Positions 33,791-40,545 of a stretch of DNA of 41,200 bases are shown piece by piece. How positions within the stretch are numbered: position 1 is the first letter of the stretch; each line of letters begins with the position of its first letter. Position numbers and translations under genes: made by a program. This stretch comes from Lachnospiraceae bacterium. Its GTDB lineage: Bacteria; Bacillota; Clostridia; Lachnospirales; Lachnospiraceae. Where the stretch lies: NCBI GenBank assembly GCA_017622505.1, contig JAGAQZ010000087.1:1-41200 (forward strand), given 5' to 3'. Below the pieces are notes generated by a model, which saw only the letters and a list, made by a program, of their open reading frames with translations, was not told the DNA's origin and ran no database searches.

Positions 33791-33831
33791 AATCGTTTGT
33801 TGCTCCTTTCTAAAACCCCTAATACCCTCTA

Positions 33832-34614
33832 CTATATTTCAACTGCCTTATTTTTCTTTTCACGCTTTAACTCTTCTTTTTCGCGTTTTGCCTCTTCCTT
33901 CTCACGCTTTAACTCTTCTTTTTCGCGTTTTGCCTCTTCCTTCTCACGCTTTTGCTCTTCTTTTTCGCGTTTCTGCTGTTCAGACTTTTCTTTCTTAAGC
34001 GCCTCTTCCTGATTCTGACGCCTTTCACTTACCTCATCCAAAAGTCTCTCAATCAGCATTTTCTTAACAAAGACGTCATAGCTTAAATAGCATATATAAG
34101 CAAATAATCTCAAATACTCAGCATCTTCATCGCTTTCCTCCGGGAAAGTCTGTTGTGCCACTTCGTAAGTTGTCCGTAAATCCTCTTCCAGTTTCGGTAT
34201 TTCCAACATACCCTGCTTCAGAATCTCTTCGTAAATATCCGTCACCTTCAATTTGCTGTCTTCCGCAAAATATTGTTCCGTAATCGGATTTAAAAGTGTT
34301 TCGATATCGCTGATGGTTAAAAAACTCTTAAAATAATAAACAAAAATCAGAACCATCATATGTTCCCTGGAATATTTCTTCTTCACAGGCGGCGGTAACA
34401 AATCATTCTTTGCATAATTGTTAATCATGGTTTTGGTTAAGATATTCTCCTCAGCCTCTCCTTTACGGACAGTACTTCGAAGTTTCTCATCCATGAATGT
34501 GGTTACCTGGTCCATGTACAAGTCTATATTCGGGATATCGTTGGCTCTGATTTTCTTGATATCCTGCATCTTATCTATTATTTCATTTAAGATTTCTTCG
34601 GTATTCATTTTCAT
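33832..34614 (-). CDS. DUF1836 protein with MerR-like helix-turn-helix and charged repeat tail
   Basis: A 260-residue protein. The DUF1836 core (about 1-195) contains [20 protein letters not shown] (63-82), which resembles the winged-helix segment of MerR-type regulators. The tail (about 196-256) is a run of REKEE-type heptads, predicted to be one charged helix. The frame is open to a Met at 34644, but AAAAGGGGCGG at 34621-34632 lies between it and the ATG at 34614, so 34614 is preferred. It is preceded by a good promoter and is the first gene before the flavoprotein and sugar genes, 41 bp upstream. A role as regulator of the polysaccharide operon is inferred. DUF1836 has no established function. 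Confidence 0.8.
   Translation of the reverse strand: MKMNTEEILNEIIDKMQDIKKIRANDIPNIDLYMDQVTTFMDEKLRSTVRKGEAEENILTKTMINNYAKNDLLPPPVKKKYSREHMMVLIFVYYFKSFLTISDIETLLNPITEQYFAEDSKLKVTDIYEEILKQGMLEIPKLEEDLRTTYEVAQQTFPEESDEDAEYLRLFAYICYLSYDVFVKKMLIERLLDEVSERRQNQEEALKKEKSEQQKREKEEQKREKEEAKREKEELKREKEEAKREKEELKREKKNKAVEI
33861..33986 (-). repeat. 42-bp in-frame tandem repeat
   Basis: Two complete 42-bp units (33861-33902, 33903-33944) and a diverged third encode the 14-residue unit ([14 protein letters not shown]) near the C-terminus of the DUF1836 protein. Unit number could change by slippage without breaking the frame. Confidence 0.85.
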
Positions 34615-34658
34615 TGTAATTCCGCCCCTTTTATCGTACCGCATAGATACTCCATTTA

Positions 34659-34687
34659 ATTATATAGTAATTAAAACTACTTGTAAA
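34659..34687 (-). promoter_or_regulatory. Promoter of the DUF1836 gene and probably the polysaccharide operon
   Basis: On the minus strand, TTTACA (34682-34687), a 17-nt spacer and a perfect TATAAT (34659-34664) fit a vegetative sigma factor. The start codon is about 45 nt beyond the -10 box. No terminator was seen between this gene and rfbH, so it may drive the long downstream run. Confidence 0.75.
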
Positions 34688-34803
34688 GTCTTGCTGGTAA
34701 CACAATATTACTGTTTTGTGCATTTATAACAGATTTATGTCATGGTTTTTGATACTTTTTTGCCTCTTGGGACAATGATGAAACGAATCCTGATATTTTA
34801 CCC

Positions 34804-34832
34804 TTTACTGTGACACTTTAATATGTTAAAAT
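34804..34832 (+). promoter_or_regulatory. yerC promoter with three TAAAGTGTGA-type elements
   Basis: TTTACT (34804-34809), 17 nt and TAAAAT (34827-34832) form a good promoter. An inverted element TGACACTTTA (34811-34820) lies in the spacer. Two direct copies of AAAGTGTGAAA follow downstream at 34844-34854 and 34860-34870, 16 bp apart. One mismatch separates the inverted from the direct copies. The arrangement suggests repressor binding over and after the promoter. Confidence 0.6.
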
Positions 34833-34911
34833 ATCGTTATCGTAAAGTGTGAAAGTTTTAAAGTGTGAAAAGAAAAGAAACTATTTTTATGAATAAAAGG
34901 GGTGTACGACT

Positions 34912-35199
34912 ATGAATAAAAAATTAAAAACCGAAGCGGTTGACCAGCTTTTTGACGCGATTCTTTGCCTGCAGAGTAAGGAAGAATGTTATAACTTCTT
35001 CGAAGATTTATGTACTGTAAACGAATTGCTTTCTCTTTCACAGAGACTTGCCGTAGCAACCATGCTTCGCGACGGTAAAACCTATATGGATATCGCCGAA
35101 AAAACCGGTGCTTCCACTGCTACCATCAGCCGTGTAAACCGTTCTTTAAACTACGGTTGCGACGGATATGAATTGATTTTTGAAAGAATGAAGAAATAA
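34912..35199 (+). CDS. yerC: YerC/YecD family TrpR-like DNA-binding protein
   Basis: A 95-residue helical protein of the TrpR-related YerC family of Firmicutes. The DNA-binding part is SLSQRLAVATMLRDGKTY (about 42-59) followed by the helix-turn-helix IAEKTGASTATISRVNRSL, closely matching TrpR in layout. The family's ligand is not established. It has its own promoter and an AAAGGGG ribosome site, and ends at a strong terminator shared with the converging LytM gene. A 10-bp sequence ATGAATAAAA occurs both at 34889 and at the start codon. The upstream one opens an 8-codon frame that overlaps the yerC ATG and might couple translation. The repeated elements at its promoter could be an autoregulatory site. 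Confidence 0.9.
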   Translation: MNKKLKTEAVDQLFDAILCLQSKEECYNFFEDLCTVNELLSLSQRLAVATMLRDGKTYMDIAEKTGASTATISRVNRSLNYGCDGYELIFERMKK

Positions 35200-35200
35200 A

Positions 35201-35226
35201 AAAGCCCCTGCGGGGGCTTTTTTTAT
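35201..35226. terminator. Bidirectional terminator between yerC and the LytM gene
   Basis: AAAGCCCC (35201-35208) pairs with GGGGCTTT (35213-35220) around a 4-nt loop, with A and T tracts on either side. It starts directly after the yerC stop and abuts the opposing stop codon at 35223. Confidence 0.93.
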
Positions 35227-35960
35227 CCATGAATTTCCATCAAATCCATCGGGTTTACATAATTTCCGTTTTCAAGTATCTGGAAGGAGAACTTAGCATT
35301 GTTGCTGGTTACTTCGAACAATAAGGTACCTCGTAACACTTCATCTCCCACTTTGACCTTGGCATTTCCCTTAAACAGATACACCGAAACATAACCGTTT
35401 CCGTGATCAATCATAACAGACGTACCATCCGCACCGGACTCTACCGATTTCACTTCACCGGCACCTGCCGCCACAATCTGTGTCTCTTTCTTTACACCAA
35501 AAACAACCGTAGGAATCTCCTGTTCTACAACTGTTTCCTCACCTTCCGCTGTTTCTCCACCGTTTTCCGCAGCTTCATCATCCGTTTCTTCCTGCCCTGT
35601 ACCTTCAGGTTCGGTCGCAATAATAATCGGCTCAGACTCAATGGTAATCACCTTACCGCTTACCGGAAGTCCCGTGGGCACCTTCTTCTGCGCCTGCGCT
35701 TCCTCCTCTTCAATCCAAGCTGTTAACTGATTACTAAGCAATGTTACCTTTTCGCTTAATTCTTTCTTTTCTAACTCAGCCTGGTTATGTATTTGCAGTA
35801 TTTCCTCCTGTAATAGCTGGTTTTCATTTGATAATTTGATTGTACATATAAACATTCCTATCACACAAACCAGCATTACTCCAATGCAAATCATAAGAAT
35901 ACGATTGACTTGCTTTTCAGTAAGTTTCTTCTTTTCTTTTTCCATTGTTTCTTTTGTCAT
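35223..35960 (-). CDS. Membrane-anchored LytM/M23-like protein lacking the metal ligands
   Basis: A 245-residue protein with a short cytoplasmic start, one membrane helix (about 20-42), a coiled coil (about 44-90), an acidic linker (about 115-148) and a C-terminal LytM fold (150-245). DHGNGYVSVYLF (185-196) aligns with the family block, but the HxH motif has become KFSFQI (223-228) and the expected YxH His is missing. A zinc peptidase is therefore unlikely. Such degenerate LytM proteins (for example EnvC- or SpoIIQ-like) act as regulators or scaffolds for cell-wall enzymes or sporulation. It lies between the yerC terminator and the ABC operon, apparently as a single gene. Its role is not determined. 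Confidence 0.85.
   Translation of the reverse strand: MTKETMEKEKKKLTEKQVNRILMICIGVMLVCVIGMFICTIKLSNENQLLQEEILQIHNQAELEKKELSEKVTLLSNQLTAWIEEEEAQAQKKVPTGLPVSGKVITIESEPIIIATEPEGTGQEETDDEAAENGGETAEGEETVVEQEIPTVVFGVKKETQIVAAGAGEVKSVESGADGTSVMIDHGNGYVSVYLFKGNAKVKVGDEVLRGTLLFEVTSNNAKFSFQILENGNYVNPMDLMEIHG
35253..35262 (+). repeat. GTTTACATAA copy 9
   Basis: In the LytM-like gene, read as Tyr-Val-Asn of GNYVNPM. Confidence 0.7.
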
Positions 35961-36049
35961 TGTAAACCCCGTTTCTTACTTGTCCGTTTCTACCTCTTAA
36001 AAGTAAAATCCCGGACTAAAATTCATTCACTACCATCTCTTACTTGTAA

Positions 36050-36092
36050 CATAATAAAACAACGCGTAGCCGGAATTTTTCCAACCACGCGT
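36050..36092 (-). terminator. Terminator of the ABC-2 transporter operon
   Basis: On the minus strand the palindrome ACGCGT (36087-36092 and 36062-36067) and the inner GGAA/TTCC close a hairpin with a 3-nt AAA (or slightly larger) loop. With G-U pairs the stem is about 14 bp. It is followed by TGTTTTATTAT and lies 30 bp after the ATPase stop codon. Confidence 0.72.
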
Positions 36093-36122
36093 CCATTCTA
36101 TCACAAAATATTCATTTTGTCT

Positions 36123-37109
36123 TTATATTTTCTCATTGCTCCCATGATAGGCAATTCGAATAATGTCATCGATGCTTGCTTCCTCAATGGAAACATCCTT
36201 AATTTCCTTTGCTGAAGAAATCTCTTCTATGAGTTGCGCCGCCGTAATGTCGGCTTTACGAAACCGGTATTTCGCAATGTTTCCTTCATGATAAAAAAGC
36301 TCTGCTTTGGGGTGCACGCCTGCCTCTCCATCATAAAATTCCACCACCAAAGTTTTAAAAGGTGCAATTCGCTCAGTCACCTCCTGTAAAGGTCCGTCCT
36401 CCATCAGTTCTCCGTTATTAATGATAATTAAGCGCTCACACAATTCCTGAATATCACCTAAATCATGGGTGGTTAAAATAACCGTAGTCCCTTTTACCCT
36501 ATTGATTTCCTTGATGAATTTGCGGATAGCATATTTGCCGTCCACATCAAGACCAATCGTAGGTTCGTCCAGGAACAACACCGAAGGTGAATGCAACATG
36601 GCAGCCACCAAATCCCCTCGCATACGCTGTCCCAATGACAGCTGACGCACGGGAATATCAATGATTTCATTGATTCCCAAAATATCGTCCATTACTTTTA
36701 AATTCTCTTTGTAACGTTCATCGGGTATTTGATAAATGCGTTTCATCAATTCAAAACTTTCCCCGAGACGCAAATCCCAATTCAACTGGGTACGCTGACC
36801 AAAAACAACGCCCAGGTCCATTACCACTTCCTTACGTTTCTTCGCCACATCCTTGCCGTTTACCAGAACCTGTCCGCTTGTAGGATTTAAAATGCCGGAC
36901 ATCATTTTAACCGTGGTTGATTTACCGGCACCGTTGGGGCCTATAAAAGCTACAATTTCACCTTTTTCGATGGTAAAACTTAAGTCTTTTACCGCATGCA
37001 CAATGGTTTTCTCGCGTACAAATAAATTCTTGATTGCACCACCCAGGCCTTTGCCTTTTTTATTTACTTTATAGTCTTTTGTCAGATTTTTCACTTCTAT
37101 CACTGCCAT
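36123..37109 (-). CDS. ABC-2 transporter ATPase
   Basis: A 328-residue ATPase with Walker A GPNGAGKST (57-65), signature LSLGQRMRG (157-165), Walker B VLFLDEPT (177-184), GLD and the switch His in TTHD. About 90 C-terminal residues form the extra domain common in DrrA/NatA-type subunits. It should energise the two permeases encoded just upstream. This ATPase and a pair of ABC2_membrane_6 (DUF990) permeases is a recurring set in Firmicutes. The cargo is unknown; lipid or antimicrobial export is plausible. GGAGAA precedes the ATG. Confidence 0.93.
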   Translation of the reverse strand: MAVIEVKNLTKDYKVNKKGKGLGGAIKNLFVREKTIVHAVKDLSFTIEKGEIVAFIGPNGAGKSTTVKMMSGILNPTSGQVLVNGKDVAKKRKEVVMDLGVVFGQRTQLNWDLRLGESFELMKRIYQIPDERYKENLKVMDDILGINEIIDIPVRQLSLGQRMRGDLVAAMLHSPSVLFLDEPTIGLDVDGKYAIRKFIKEINRVKGTTVILTTHDLGDIQELCERLIIINNGELMEDGPLQEVTERIAPFKTLVVEFYDGEAGVHPKAELFYHEGNIAKYRFRKADITAAQLIEEISSAKEIKDVSIEEASIDDIIRIAYHGSNEKI

Positions 37110-37197
37110 ATTTTTTCTCCGTATATCTTTACATTAACGTTGTTTAAAGTCACTTCTTCCGTTGCAATTATTTCTCTGCAACATTCTTACAAGCAAT

Positions 37198-38013
37198 TTA
37201 ATTTCCTGCACTCTCGTATTTCTTTAACCCGGCATAAAATACCACCGAAGCCACGGCAAAGACCAAAGCCCCTGCCCCTAAAGAGATAAGCGGTGCCGCA
37301 CCGGGCATAAACGCATCCGTCGAAATTCCCATAAGTTCTGCTGCCGGATAAAAACTCACCCAGCCAATGGGGATAATGAACGTCAATATGAACTGCACAC
37401 TCTCCGGATACATTGACAAGGGGTACATTGTTGTTTTATCAAAAAGTTCCTGGGTATATCCGCCAAAATCCACAATACTTTTACTCCAGAAACTACTGCT
37501 TCCAATAGCGATATACACACCGCCTCTGATAAAAGTTGCTCCCACAAGAATGGCAACTAACGCCAATATATTCCGCAGATTAAAAACAAAGCCAACCTGT
37601 ATACATCCGTAAATGAACACACACAGTCCCGGTATCAAATCCGTAATGCCGATTAAGTTAAATTGCGTAAAACAAAACTGATACAACACACTCATCGGCC
37701 GAAGCAGATATCGGTCAAAATCCCCCTCAATCACGGAATATCCCATAAACCAGCCCTGCACAAAGAAAATCATAGACAATGCGTGGGATATAATCGCCAA
37801 TCCGTAAAGAAAAGCCAACTGCCCGTAATTCCACCCTGCAATGTCACCGAATTCTTTGACCACAAATTGAATGGTGGCAAAGCCTACAATGAACTGTAGC
37901 GGGTTTGAAATCAGCCATCCGATCATATTCGCCGGATACTCAAATACCGTTAAAATGCTTAACTTCAAATATGCTAATGTTACGCTTGTATAATGTCTGA
38001 TACCTGATAACAT
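37198..38013 (-). CDS. ABC-2 permease (DUF990-type)
   Basis: A 271-residue membrane protein with about six helices. EGDFDRYLLRPMSVLYQF near residues 92-110 matches the cytoplasmic G-x-FD-x-x-L-x-RP motif of the ABC2_membrane_6 family. It pairs with the permease at 38097-38906 and the ATPase at 36123-37109. AGGAAG lies just before the ATG. Substrate unknown. Confidence 0.88.
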   Translation of the reverse strand: MLSGIRHYTSVTLAYLKLSILTVFEYPANMIGWLISNPLQFIVGFATIQFVVKEFGDIAGWNYGQLAFLYGLAIISHALSMIFFVQGWFMGYSVIEGDFDRYLLRPMSVLYQFCFTQFNLIGITDLIPGLCVFIYGCIQVGFVFNLRNILALVAILVGATFIRGGVYIAIGSSSFWSKSIVDFGGYTQELFDKTTMYPLSMYPESVQFILTFIIPIGWVSFYPAAELMGISTDAFMPGAAPLISLGAGALVFAVASVVFYAGLKKYESAGN

Positions 38014-38096
38014 TTAACTTCCTTTCTCTATCATTACAGAACCTGACTTGACCTGTCATGCACTGTATAACTTTCTTACATTATTTTTGTGTTATG

Positions 38097-38906
38097 TTAA
38101 CCACCCTGTACCATTACTTTCTTCAGGGCATTCTTCTGCAAAATCATAAATAATACAAACAAAGCCACTACCCAGACCGCCTGAATTCCAAGCCTTGGCA
38201 GAATATTACTCATTCCTTCCTTGCCGATATAAATATCCAACGGCAACTGATAAATGTACACAAAGGGCAGGCAATTTAAAATCGATGCCAGCCAGTCAGG
38301 GAAGAACCACAAGGGGATAATACTTCCTGATAAAAGTCTGATCAAATGCTTTTTTACCTGTAAAAGCGGGTTCATATTGATTGTTACAAATGCCCACATG
38401 GAAAAGCATGCCGCCAGCAACCAATGAATCAAATATGCCATCACAAGGCTTAAAACAAACAAAAGAAACGCCGTCATATTTGCAGGTTTCGGCACCGCAA
38501 TAAAAATGCTTCCGATTAACACAATGGGCAGCAAATTTTGAAAGCAAAGTGCCGTCAGTTTACCTAAATCTTCAAAGAAGAAAATCCCGTAAAGATTAAT
38601 GGGTTTTAACATTTCTACTGCGATAGTACCCTTCTCCACGCTACGCATAACCCTTTGTTCCACGTCATTCATAAAAAATACTGACATCGCCGTGGACACT
38701 ACGGTATAGATATACATCTGTTCTGCCGCAACACCTTGCACCACTGTTTCTCCGGCATACAATGCCCGCCAAAAGAAGGCAGCCGCAAACATAATAATGC
38801 ACTGCATCAGAATATTACCGTACACATCATAGTGGTATGCCAGACTCTTCTGGATACGAATTTTATAAACATAAAAATATGCAGTTATGCTTTTACGTAT
38901 ATTCAT
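38097..38906 (-). CDS. ABC-2 permease (DUF990-type)
   Basis: The second permease of the set, 269 residues from the preferred start, with about six helices and VEKGTIAVEMLKPINLYG in the same place as the FDRYLLRP motif of its partner. An open frame begins at 38930, but AAAGGAG lies inside that extension. The ATG at 38906 is about 10 nt after it and is preferred. It is the first gene of the exporter operon, 75 bp downstream of the AraC gene, which may regulate it. Confidence 0.87.
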   Translation of the reverse strand: MNIRKSITAYFYVYKIRIQKSLAYHYDVYGNILMQCIIMFAAAFFWRALYAGETVVQGVAAEQMYIYTVVSTAMSVFFMNDVEQRVMRSVEKGTIAVEMLKPINLYGIFFFEDLGKLTALCFQNLLPIVLIGSIFIAVPKPANMTAFLLFVLSLVMAYLIHWLLAACFSMWAFVTINMNPLLQVKKHLIRLLSGSIIPLWFFPDWLASILNCLPFVYIYQLPLDIYIGKEGMSNILPRLGIQAVWVVALFVLFMILQKNALKKVMVQGG

Positions 38907-38981
38907 ACGTCTGCGTCTCCTTTCTGACATAACTTAAGACTTCATAAAACTCATAAAATGATTATCAGATAAAATATTTCG

Positions 38982-39848
38982 CTATTCTGTCCCCTTACGT
39001 ATCTGCGTCGGTGTACATCCCCTGCACATACGCAATGATTCCGCAAAATAACTTGCGCCGGACATTCCTACCTCATAGGCAATCTCCGTCACGGACAGGT
39101 CCGTATCTTTTAACAGTTGCACGCCCTTCTCCACACGGTAATGTCGCAAATACTCCATAGGCGACATATTGGTGTATCTTCGAAACAACTCCGTGCACTT
39201 GTTCTTGCCGATGCCCGCATTTACACAGATATCATTTAAGGTTATCTTTTTATCATAATTCTTATATAAATAATCAAGCATCTTTTTGATTAAAATCAGA
39301 TTTTCATCCTTATGGGGTTCTTCTGCTTTTACGGCAACATTTCTGTATAATCCTCCCCACAAACGATAGACTGCCGATAAAATATCTGCTTCACCGTTTT
39401 CCTGCAATGAACAATCGTATACGTCCTTGACACCTGCAAGCACCAAACGCTGCCAGGGCACCTGCTCATTTAACAAAATGTAAGACAATTCCTTGGCATT
39501 CAGTATGGGATTCACCATTTTAGATGCCATGAACTCTGTAGAACATAGAATGGTCGGCGGAAAAATCACGCACAAAAGCGTACAACCCAAATCGGCATTG
39601 CAAATCAGATGCATATGTTTTGCATTTACAAAGATTCCTTCGCCGGCCTTCATCACGATATGCTCCCCGTCTATCCAGTATCCGATATCACCCGAAAGCA
39701 CATAGATAAACTCCAAATCCTCGTGCCAATGCAAGGAAATATCCGAAAAATGCGCCTTCGGCGGTATTACGTTTCTTCTGATAAAAACAGGGAATTCCGG
39801 ATTGTCATAATGCAACACTTCCGAACCATCACTTTTGATATCTGCCAT
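38982..39848 (-). CDS. AraC-family transcriptional regulator with cupin sensor
   Basis: A 288-residue regulator. The N-terminal cupin (about 30-150) has ISLHWHEDLEFIYVLSG with its metal/sugar-pocket His residues. The C-terminal double helix-turn-helix (about 190-286) includes LNDICVNAGIGKNKCTELFRR and VTEIAYEVGMSGASYFAES, the classic AraC pattern. Members of this layout usually respond to a sugar. It lies upstream of and in line with the ABC-2 exporter genes, so it may control them. There is an AGGAAAGGG ribosome site before the ATG. Effector unknown. Confidence 0.93.
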   Translation of the reverse strand: MADIKSDGSEVLHYDNPEFPVFIRRNVIPPKAHFSDISLHWHEDLEFIYVLSGDIGYWIDGEHIVMKAGEGIFVNAKHMHLICNADLGCTLLCVIFPPTILCSTEFMASKMVNPILNAKELSYILLNEQVPWQRLVLAGVKDVYDCSLQENGEADILSAVYRLWGGLYRNVAVKAEEPHKDENLILIKKMLDYLYKNYDKKITLNDICVNAGIGKNKCTELFRRYTNMSPMEYLRHYRVEKGVQLLKDTDLSVTEIAYEVGMSGASYFAESLRMCRGCTPTQIRKGTE

Positions 39849-39996
39849 AGTTTCGCCCTTTCCTTTTAATCTGATATATATGTACTCGCCCTTCTCATTC
39901 CCACAAAGGCAAATTCAACTCTGTTTTTATATTAACAAAATTCTTCTTTTTTTCCTACGGATATTATCATAAAATCTATAACAATCTTCCCCTGAA

Positions 39997-40025
39997 ATAA
40001 AAAAGACGTATTATAAAATACGCCT
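39997..40025 (-). terminator. Terminator downstream of aroQ
   Basis: On the minus strand a hairpin with CGTATT (40017-40022 read in reverse) and AATACG (40007-40012) around a 4-nt loop is flanked by an A tract and followed by CTTTTTTATT. It sits about 15 bp after the aroQ stop. The remaining AraC upstream region (39849-39996) is AT-rich without a clear promoter. Confidence 0.8.
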
Positions 40026-40038
40026 TTTCACATACTGT

Positions 40039-40464
40039 CTATTTCTTTACTAATTCCTCAATCGCCATACGGTATCCGTCAAAACCATAACCGTAGAAGG
40101 TTGCCACGCAAGCACTTCTTACATAAGAAATCTTGCGGAATTCTTCCCTTTCATCCACATTGGACAAATGAACCTCCACCGTAGGTATTGACACCGCTTT
40201 GATTGCATCAAGAATTGCTACACTGGTATGTGTATAGGCTGCAGGATTGATTATGATACCATCATAAATGCCGTAAGCTTCCTGTATTTTATCTACAATA
40301 CTTCCTTCGTGATTGGACTGGAAGCAGGTAATCTCCACGCCGTTGTCTGCGCCCACCTTTTCACAAAATTCCACCAAAGCTTTATAATCCTGTGTTCCGT
40401 ATATATTCTTTTCACGAATGCCCAGCATATTTAAGTTTGGGCCGTTGATGACTAAAATCTTCAT
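40039..40464 (-). CDS. aroQ: 3-dehydroquinate dehydratase, type II
   Basis: Catalyses the third step of the shikimate pathway, 3-dehydroquinate to 3-dehydroshikimate, as a dodecamer. The 141-residue length is standard. The family motifs are NGPNLNMLGIREKNIYG (7-23) with Arg17 and catalytic Tyr22, QSNHEG (49-54), NPAAYTHTS (73-81) and EVHLSN (97-102) with catalytic His99. AGGAGAG lies a few nt before the ATG. It follows the aroE-aroK fusion gene on the same strand, a typical aromatic amino acid grouping. Confidence 0.96.
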   Translation of the reverse strand: MKILVINGPNLNMLGIREKNIYGTQDYKALVEFCEKVGADNGVEITCFQSNHEGSIVDKIQEAYGIYDGIIINPAAYTHTSVAILDAIKAVSIPTVEVHLSNVDEREEFRKISYVRSACVATFYGYGFDGYRMAIEELVKK

Positions 40465-40485
40465 AATACTCTCCTATACAAAGTT

Positions 40486-40515
40486 ATAATAATTTCTCCA
40501 TCATTTAAAGCGCAA
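40486..40515 (-). promoter_or_regulatory. Possible aroQ promoter
   Basis: TTGCGC (40510-40515), 18 nt and TATTAT (40486-40491) on the minus strand, about 22 nt before the aroQ ATG. The -35 box is partial and the spacer long, so this is tentative; read-through from the upstream gene is equally possible. Confidence 0.3.
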
Positions 40516-40521
40516 TCTATA

Positions 40522-40531
40522 GTTTACATAA
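40522..40531 (+). repeat. GTTTACATAA copy 10 (intergenic)
   Basis: The only copy outside a coding sequence, in the gap between the aroK region and aroQ, just upstream of the possible aroQ promoter. Confidence 0.7.
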
Positions 40532-40545
40532 TACAAACATCTCTA

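Larger units (their letters stand above)
34645..34911. promoter_or_regulatory. Divergent control region between the DUF1836 gene and yerC
   Basis: This 267-bp gap holds the two promoters listed separately (34659-34687 minus and 34804-34832 plus). Between them, about 34690-34800, is AT-rich sequence with no gene or RNA that I recognise. Downstream of the plus promoter are repeats described in the yerC promoter entry. Confidence 0.6.
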
